From the NCBI GenBank assembly GCA_026027325.1, contig JAMSLZ010000006.1, positions 1,116,001 to 1,180,000 on the forward strand: a stretch of DNA of 64,000 nt. The letters run 5' to 3'. The notes beneath the pieces were generated by a model. That model saw nothing but the letters and a program-made list of their open reading frames with translations. It was not told the origin of the DNA and did not search any database. The translations under genes were made by a program, and so were the position numbers. This stretch comes from Actinomucor elegans. Lineage: Eukaryota; Mucoromycota; Mucoromycetes; Mucorales; Mucoraceae. This document shows, in pieces, positions 58,003 to 64,000 of this stretch (position 1 is the stretch's first letter; the number at the start of each line of letters is the position of its first letter).

Positions 58003-60467
58003 ATGCCACCTTCCAGTCGGGCTTCGGGTACACCGCCTTTGTCGACCCCAGTGAATAACTTGATCTATGACAATGCCGCTGTTGGTCACCAATTGGGTGT
58101 TGATCGTAATGACATGTTGGCTCCTGGTAAAGAAAAGAAAAGATTTTTTTTTTGTCTTGTTCTCAACGGACAACCTTTTTGTTTCTTTATAGATGTCTCC
58201 CGAGTTCTTGTTATTTATACAGGCGGTACTATTGGCATGAAACATACAGTGGAACATGGTTATATCCCTGTAAGTTGATTATAAATCTAATAATGATTGA
58301 TCTAATCTATCAACAGCTTCCTAATTACTTTGCTGAATCGCTTTCCAAAGTAAGACGCTTCCACGATCCTTCCAGCTGTAGCCCACTTTCCCGCACTTCG
58401 TCCCATGATAGTCTCGACAGCTTAAACATTTCTGACAACACGAATGATTTTGGTAAAGTGACCAATACAGTCAAGGCCATTGAACAAGTAGGAGCTTTCA
58501 AAGGACAAGCAAAGACTTTTCAACTACCCAGCTTAATTACACCTGTGAGTCTTTTTGGTAAAAGAATAAGGTAACTAGTGAACATTTGAAAAGAAATAAT
58601 TCTCACGGCTTTGCAGATACTCTATTCTGGAGTATGCACCACTGTTAGATTCGTGTGACATTACAATGTCAGGTAACAACCAAAAAAAAAAAGAAAAAAA
58701 AATAGATGTAGATTATCTATTAACGATTCATACTTGAAGATTGGGTTCGAATTGCTAGTGATATCAAGGAGAACTACCAGATATTCGATGCATTCATTGT
58801 CTTACACGGTACTGACACCATGGCTTATACTGCAAGCGCATTGAGTTTCATGTTGGAAGAACTGGGAAAAACAGTCATTATAACGGGATCTCAAGTACCG
58901 CTGACGGAAGTGAGAAATGATGCAGTCGAAAATCTATTGGGCGCCCTGACGATTGCTGGACATTTTGTCATTCCTGAGGTTACTCTGTACTTTGGAAAGA
59001 AGCTTTACCGCGGTAACAGAACAAGTAAAATCAGTGCCGTTGATTTTGAAGCCTTTGATTCTCCCAATATCCCTTCTCTGGTTGATGTTGGTATCAATAT
59101 TGGTAAGCGCAACTTCCTTGTATCAGTAGAGAGCCTAATCTGTTATAGACGTCAACTGGCCATTGATACTTCGTCCTACTCATATTGCTAAATTCAATGT
59201 CTGTACAAAGCTCAATCCCAACGTTGGCTCTTTGAGATTATTTCCCGGTATCAATGATTCCACTATCCGTACCTTCTTGGCTCCTCCTCTTCAAGGAGTC
59301 GTATTAGAAACATTTGGTGCTGGTAACGCTCCTGCGCGTCCTGATCTTTTAGCTGCTCTCAAAGAAGCCAGTGATCGTGGTGTGGTCATTGTCAACTGTA
59401 CTCAATGCCGTAAAGGCCTAGTCACTGATGCCTATGCTACTGGCAAGCAGCTGAGTGCTATTGGCGTTGTTCCCGGTGCTGATATGACGCCTGAATGCGC
59501 ATTGACTAAACTAGCTTATTTGCTGGGTAAAACACCTGATAATCCAGATCATGTTCGCAAGATGATGACTCGTAATCTGCGTGGTGAATTAACAGTCCGT
59601 GCACCCTATCAACGTTTCAGTGCTTCCAACAACCGTACCAACCTGCTGGTCAATATCATCATGAAATTTTCTGCACGTAGTAAATTCGCTGCTAAACAAG
59701 AGCTAGAACGCAGTGGTAATAGCTCACCCGAGAAAAAGCAATTAGATAAACTGACGGATGATTTGGATGACCTGACCATGTCGGCAGAAGAAGAAATGTT
59801 GGCTCAAAAAGCTTTAGGACCTGTCTTGCTCTGTTCTGCAGCTGGTGCTAATGATTTAGATGGCCTAAGCCTATTGGTGGAAAGTATGGGTGAATTGATG
59901 AACTTGAATTGTGTAGATTATGATGGCCGTGTACCTTTACATGTAGCTTGTCGTGAAGGTCATTTGCAAATTGTCGAGTATTTATTATTACACGGTGCTG
60001 CTATCCATGTGCGTGATAGATCGGGCCATACGCCTTTGTTTGAAGCAGTAGTAGAAAAGAGAGCAGGTGTTGTAAAGATCTTACGAGACGCAGGCGCTCA
60101 TTTGGCTGAAAGCGAAAAGAATGATATGGGTCCTTATTGGTTCAAAGCTATCAAGAGTAATAATGTAAAATGGATTCAAACTGCGTTAGAAGCTGGCTTC
60201 GATGTCAATTGGTCTGATCCTGTGGAAGGCCGTCGTGCTGTTGATATCGCTGTTTGTTTAGGCAGATCTAACTTGTTAAAAACCTTATTGAGCCAACCCA
60301 AGCTTGATCTTAGAGCTGCAGATAAATGGGGTATGACTGTCTTAGATAAGATAGATATGCTTAAAAAACGTTTAGAATTCATGGATCCTGCAAAGAAGGT
60401 CTCTCTAAAGGATATTGAAGAAATGGAAGTACTCATTCGTAATAGATTGAATAGAGAAATTAAATAA
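58003..60467 (+). CDS. L-asparaginase (type I) with ankyrin repeats
   Basis: Hydrolyses L-asparagine to aspartate and ammonia. Six exons (58003-58126, 58193-58269, 58317-58570, 58617-58672, 58740-59102, 59149-60467) join in phase to 730 residues. The first catalytic motif YTGGTIGM contains the nucleophilic Thr near residue 52, and the second is VLHGTDTMAYTAS with the Thr-Asp pair. GSQVPLTEVRNDAVENL and VVLETFGAGNAPARPDLL are further asparaginase blocks. From about residue 515 ankyrin repeats follow (GRVPLHVACREGHLQIVEYL, GHTPLFEAVVEKRAGVVKIL, RRAVDIAVCLGRSNLLKTLL). The same domain order occurs in animal cytosolic lysophospholipase/asparaginase (ASPG) and some fungi. No signal peptide is seen, so a cytosolic enzyme is likely. 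A Ser-rich insert (about residues 80-115) is unusual. Confidence 0.95.
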
Positions 60468-61403
60468 ATCCTATAATATATAATGTCTAGTTTCTAAATG
60501 ATTTTGTGGAATTGGATCAATTGTTTTATCCAATCTCCATTGACATCTTGTATAATACGTTATTGTTACTTTTAAAAAAAATTCGCTTAAGAGAAAAAAA
60601 GTCCTGGAATGACAAGCGGATGGAAAAAAAAAAATGGACTGTTGGTTAATAAATTGTGTTTTTATTGACAAGGCAGGTTTAACACGCACCTTTGTCATAA
60701 CTTTGGACAATCTGCAAAAGCAAAGATTGCATCAAATAGAAATATTTCCATTTTCATTCTTGAAGCCGTTCGTCTGGAAGGTGTTGTTGATTTGCTATTA
60801 TGTAGACCATGCGCAGCTCAAAGAAAAAGAAATAATGAAGATTCTACTGCAACAATAAATGTTATCATCAGATTGGGAACACTTTCTGAATACTTTTTGG
60901 AGTTTATTAACGGAATGATGGATACTCTGGATGCTCATGATATGAAACGTAAAATAAGCTACTATGCATAAAATAGTTAAAATTAATGAGACAATAATAG
61001 ATCACGGATATACCCCTATATGTTTTCTTCCACATTCACTTTTCTTAAATCCTATCGAGTTATTTAGGTCTAAAGTCAAAGCTTACAGCCATAGATAATT
61101 TACCACATCATAAATTCTGCAAACAAAATAGCAAAGCAAGATTATAGAGGCTGGATAAACCATTGTATTATTTTTTTTTTCCAATAGATGTTTAGATCTA
61201 AAGCCAATGCAGTAATTCTTTTTAATATCTATGTTCTAACATCTAAAAATATAATTAAAGCTTTCATGTAAGGGCATACCTGATGGAAACATAGTGATGA
61301 CACGCGAAATATTTAAACACAGACAGAAACTTATATCAGAGAGTTCAGTAATATCGCTGACTTGTGTTTTCTCCTTGGTTTTCCTTAAAAACTCGTTGAA
61401 AAT
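60468..61403. other. gene-free interval
   Basis: Between the asparaginase and Med15 genes. AT-rich, with A-runs near 60571 and 60627 and a T-run at 61170. A 74-codon frame at 60634-60858 has no supporting feature. The right half should be the Med15 promoter. Confidence 0.55.
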
Positions 61404-63945
61404 ATGAATCAACAGAATCCAAACATACCAAACGGTCAGCAACAACAACCACAACAGCAACAGCAGCAGCAGCAGCAACAGCAACCACAACAGCAGAATC
61501 CTTTAAATCTTAATCTTCAAATGAAGTTCCCAATGCTAATTGGCGAGAAGAATTAAATGTACAAGATAGAGCTCGTTTTGTTTCTCAATTGTAAGAATCT
61601 AGATTCTTTTTCTCGTAGTTCTTGACTTGATCTCTTACTATCTTTTTGAATGCAATAGAGGCAACGCTTTAAAACACTTGTCACCTACTACTTCTGATGA
61701 GGATATTTTCACGGCTGCAAAGAGTTTCGAGTTGACCTTGTTTACGCGGAGTACAAGCAAGGTAAGAAATACCAGACAAGTAGTAGATGCTTTATCAAAA
61801 GTCTGATTTTGGTGTTTTTACAGAATCAATACATATTAGCTTACGCGAGGAAGTTTCACCAAATCAAGTTTCAGTTACAAAGTCAAAATGGAGGTGCACC
61901 TATGCTTAACGATAGTCAGCTTCAGTTGAACCTGAATACACTTGCTGGAGGCCAACAAATGTCTCCATTATTACAGCAGCAACAGCAGCAAGCCCAGCAG
62001 CAGATGCAACAGCAAGCCCAGCAGCAGATGCAGCAGCAAAAACAGCAGCAACAGCAACAGAATGTTTCACCCCAGATTCCACAGCAACAGCAACCGCAGC
62101 AACAGCAACAGCAACTACAAAACTTATCATCCCCCTTAAATATAAACCAGCAACAGCAGCAACAACAGCAAAACCTGAATAATCAACAGAATCAAATGAG
62201 ACCTAATATGTTTCAACCTAATATGCTTCAGAATAGACCTCCATTGCAGCAAGGTCAGCCTCAAAATCAGCAAGCTGGTGCGCCTAATAATCAGCAGAGC
62301 CAACAACAACAACAAATGCTTGCGCTTCAAAGAACTGCTGCACAGGCTATGGCTGCAGCTGCAGCTGCTGGTAACAGCAATGCTACAGTAGGTAATAGCG
62401 GTAATACAGCTGCTCAAGTGGCTGCTAATGCCAATGCTGCTCAGCAACAGATACCTTTGAACATACTTCAAAACTTGAATATGAACAATGTCAATCAAGC
62501 TGCCATTTCAATGTCTCCTAGACAATTTCAAGCCTTTTTAACACGGCAAATCTCTATGCATCAAGGCCCTCAAGGTCAACAAGCTTCGCAACAACAACAA
62601 GGCGCAGATGCTTCCATGTTGAATATGAATATACCAAATAATCCTGCCAATAATAACAATAACTTCCGTCCTCCAGTCTCCGGTATCAATACGACAAGTT
62701 CTCCAATGCAGGCTAATAATAACAACACATATAATCAACAGCAGCAGTTGAATCCTGAGTTACTGATGCAACATTTGCAAGCTCAACAAGCGCGTGCTCA
62801 ACAGCAACAAGCTCAAGCCCAAGCCCAAGCTCAAGCTGCTGCTCAAGCTCAGGCTCAACAAGAAGCTCAACAAAAGGCTCAACAATTAGCTGCTCAACAA
62901 TTGGTAACGCAGCAGCAATTGGCACAACAGCAGTTGACTCAGCAGCAGCAACAGCAAAATGTTTCTCAGCCACCACAGCAGGCTACTGCTGCACCTAGCA
63001 ATGTCTCTTCTACAGTTAGCAATGTTCCTCAGCAACAAGGTACACCTACTGTTGGTCGTGCTATCAATACTCAGCAAAGAGCTGCTGCTGCTGAGCTTGT
63101 CCGTCAAATGGATGAAAGTACGCGTAATACAAGAGGTAAGATGCTCGGTCAAAAATGAAATAAAAGTGACTAAAACGCGTCCTTTAGTTCGTAGTAATCC
63201 TATTGAGGGTTTATCTGATCAAGAAAAGGCTGCCATTCGTGATCTTACTACATTGATGACGCCTATGTATGAAAAGATTGATAGTTTATTGCCTGTCTTT
63301 TTAGCTTTGACCTCCAATATGGAAGCAACTCGAAGATTGATTATGATGAAATACATGTTTGAAGACCAATTATCCATGCTGGGCCAAAACAAGTACGTAA
63401 TTACCTTGGAACATTTGACAAAGTTGAAAGAGCAGTTCAGTGGCTATTTCAATTGGGTAAGGAATGCTGTAGTTACGCCTAACTATCAACAGCAGCAATC
63501 ACAGCAACAGCAACAGCAACAACAGCAAATGGGTGCGCCTGATGTGTCTCAACAGCAACAAAACCAAGCTCAAGGTCAGACATCACAAACGCAAACGTCT
63601 CAACCTCAACATCAGCAACAAGCTCAAGCTCAAGCTCAGGCTCAAGCTCAGGCTCAGGCTCAGGCTCAGGCTGCTGCTCAAGCCCAACAGCAAGTGAAAC
63701 AGCAGCAAGCTCAAGCTCAAGTAAGAGCTGCTCAGGCTCAGGCTCAAGCTCAGGCTCAGGCTCAAGCTCAGGCTCAGGCTCAGGCTCAGGCTCAAGCTCA
63801 AGCTCAGGCTCAAGCTCAGGCTCAAGCGCAAGCTGCTCAGCAGCAAGCTCAACTTCAGGCACAGCAACAAGCGCAAGCTCAAGCTGCTCAGGCTCAGGCT
63901 CAAGCTCAGGCTCAAGCTCAGGCTCAAGCTCAAGCTCAGGCTCAA

Positions 63946-64000
<55 letters not shown>
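61404..64000 (+). CDS. MED15: Mediator tail subunit Med15/Gal11 (3' end outside window; N-terminal frame problem)
   Basis: Coactivator subunit contacted by transcription activators. The start [17 protein letters not shown] leads into a Gln run; the KIX domain follows as [20 protein letters not shown] then [20 protein letters not shown] and [20 protein letters not shown]. Later exons are about 61659-61761, 61824-63135 and 63188 onward, in matching phase. The long Q/N/A-rich region includes [20 protein letters not shown] and a conserved block [14 protein letters not shown] then [19 protein letters not shown]. Between the first Gln run and the KIX domain the frame shifts (61500-61535): either one base is missing near CTTAATCTTC, or a GTCAGC...ATGAAG intron (61435-61535) removes the Gln run. 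The window ends in an open Gln-Ala repeat, so the C-terminal activation-binding part is absent. Confidence 0.88.
61433..61497 (+). repeat. CAG/CAA tract in Med15 N-terminus
   Basis: Mixed CAG and CAA codons encoding a Gln/Pro run. The mixture indicates protein-level selection rather than a pure expanding CAG microsatellite. It is intronic under one of the two splice models. Confidence 0.8.
63600..64000 (+). repeat. CARGCT hexamer repeat encoding poly(Gln-Ala)
   Basis: Near-continuous CAGGCT and CAAGCT units, interrupted by short CAGCAG and GCTGCT segments, encode alternating Gln-Ala. It runs to the window edge. The reverse frame gives a Ser-Leu artefact. Confidence 0.9.

Noticed and set aside
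63583..63945. Minus-strand Ser-Leu repeat protein
   Set aside because: Exact antisense reading of the Gln-Ala repeat of Med15; no start context or other support.
1..64000. tRNA, rRNA, CRISPR or prokaryotic features
   Set aside because: I looked for B-box-like GGTTCGANTCC and tRNA arms, rRNA blocks and regular short direct repeats with spacers; the few GGTTCGA matches are coding. A computed tRNA scan would settle it.

Overview
The window is nuclear DNA of a filamentous fungus, most likely an early-diverging Mucoromycota (Mucorales-like). The evidence is about 25 genes with short GT-AG introns (roughly 45-80 nt), AT-rich gaps of 0.5-2.5 kb, and families typical of fungi: PiT/PHO-4 phosphate transporter, ACR3, Gal11/Med15 with a KIX domain, Atf1-type bZIP, Sec2 and CYSTM. 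The species assignment is inference; the fungal origin is well supported. I saw no rRNA, tRNA, CRISPR array, intact transposon or prokaryotic operon.

Layout. 1-17.8 kb: 14-3-3 protein (cut by the window edge), a GATA zinc-finger factor, the mitochondrial ADP/ATP carrier, the ISA2 iron-sulfur protein, a small CYSTM protein, an orphan small protein, TAF10, an Atf1-like bZIP gene whose 3' end overlaps the ABHD11/Eat1-like hydrolase, and an AT-hook protein. 20-30 kb: three membrane transporters (ACR3 arsenite, PHO-4 phosphate, MFS sugar) and a DUF1772-like membrane protein. 31-39 kb: a Borealin-like protein, a long-chain acyl-CoA synthetase, a Sec2/Rabin8-type Rab GEF and a single-zinc-finger protein. 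39-51 kb: a Dbl-type RhoGEF, a CC2D1/Lgd homologue (UBA + DM14 + C2), and a NOL8/Nop8-like RNA-binding protein. 51-64 kb: an unidentified many-exon gene, casein kinase 2 alpha, a CECR2-like chromatin protein, a cytosolic-type asparaginase with ankyrin repeats, and Med15, which runs off the right edge.

Genes are mostly housekeeping and do not form a pathway cluster. Loose themes are transcription and chromatin (TAF10, Med15, GATA, bZIP, AT-hook, CECR2-like) and polarity or membrane traffic (Sec2-like GEF, RhoGEF, CC2D1-like).

Two observations stand out. First, a degenerate motif of about 45-60 bp recurs about 20 times, only in gene-free gaps, in both orientations, with neighbouring copies spaced about 157-203 bp. 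It looks like a decayed tandem repeat or an undescribed dispersed element. Second, four otherwise good genes (AT-hook, CC2D1-like, CECR2-like, Med15) each appear to lack exactly one base, always the same sense of shift. This suggests consensus deletion errors, unrecognised small introns or, less likely, -1 recoding. All exon models were made by eye from splice signals, codon phase and family motifs.
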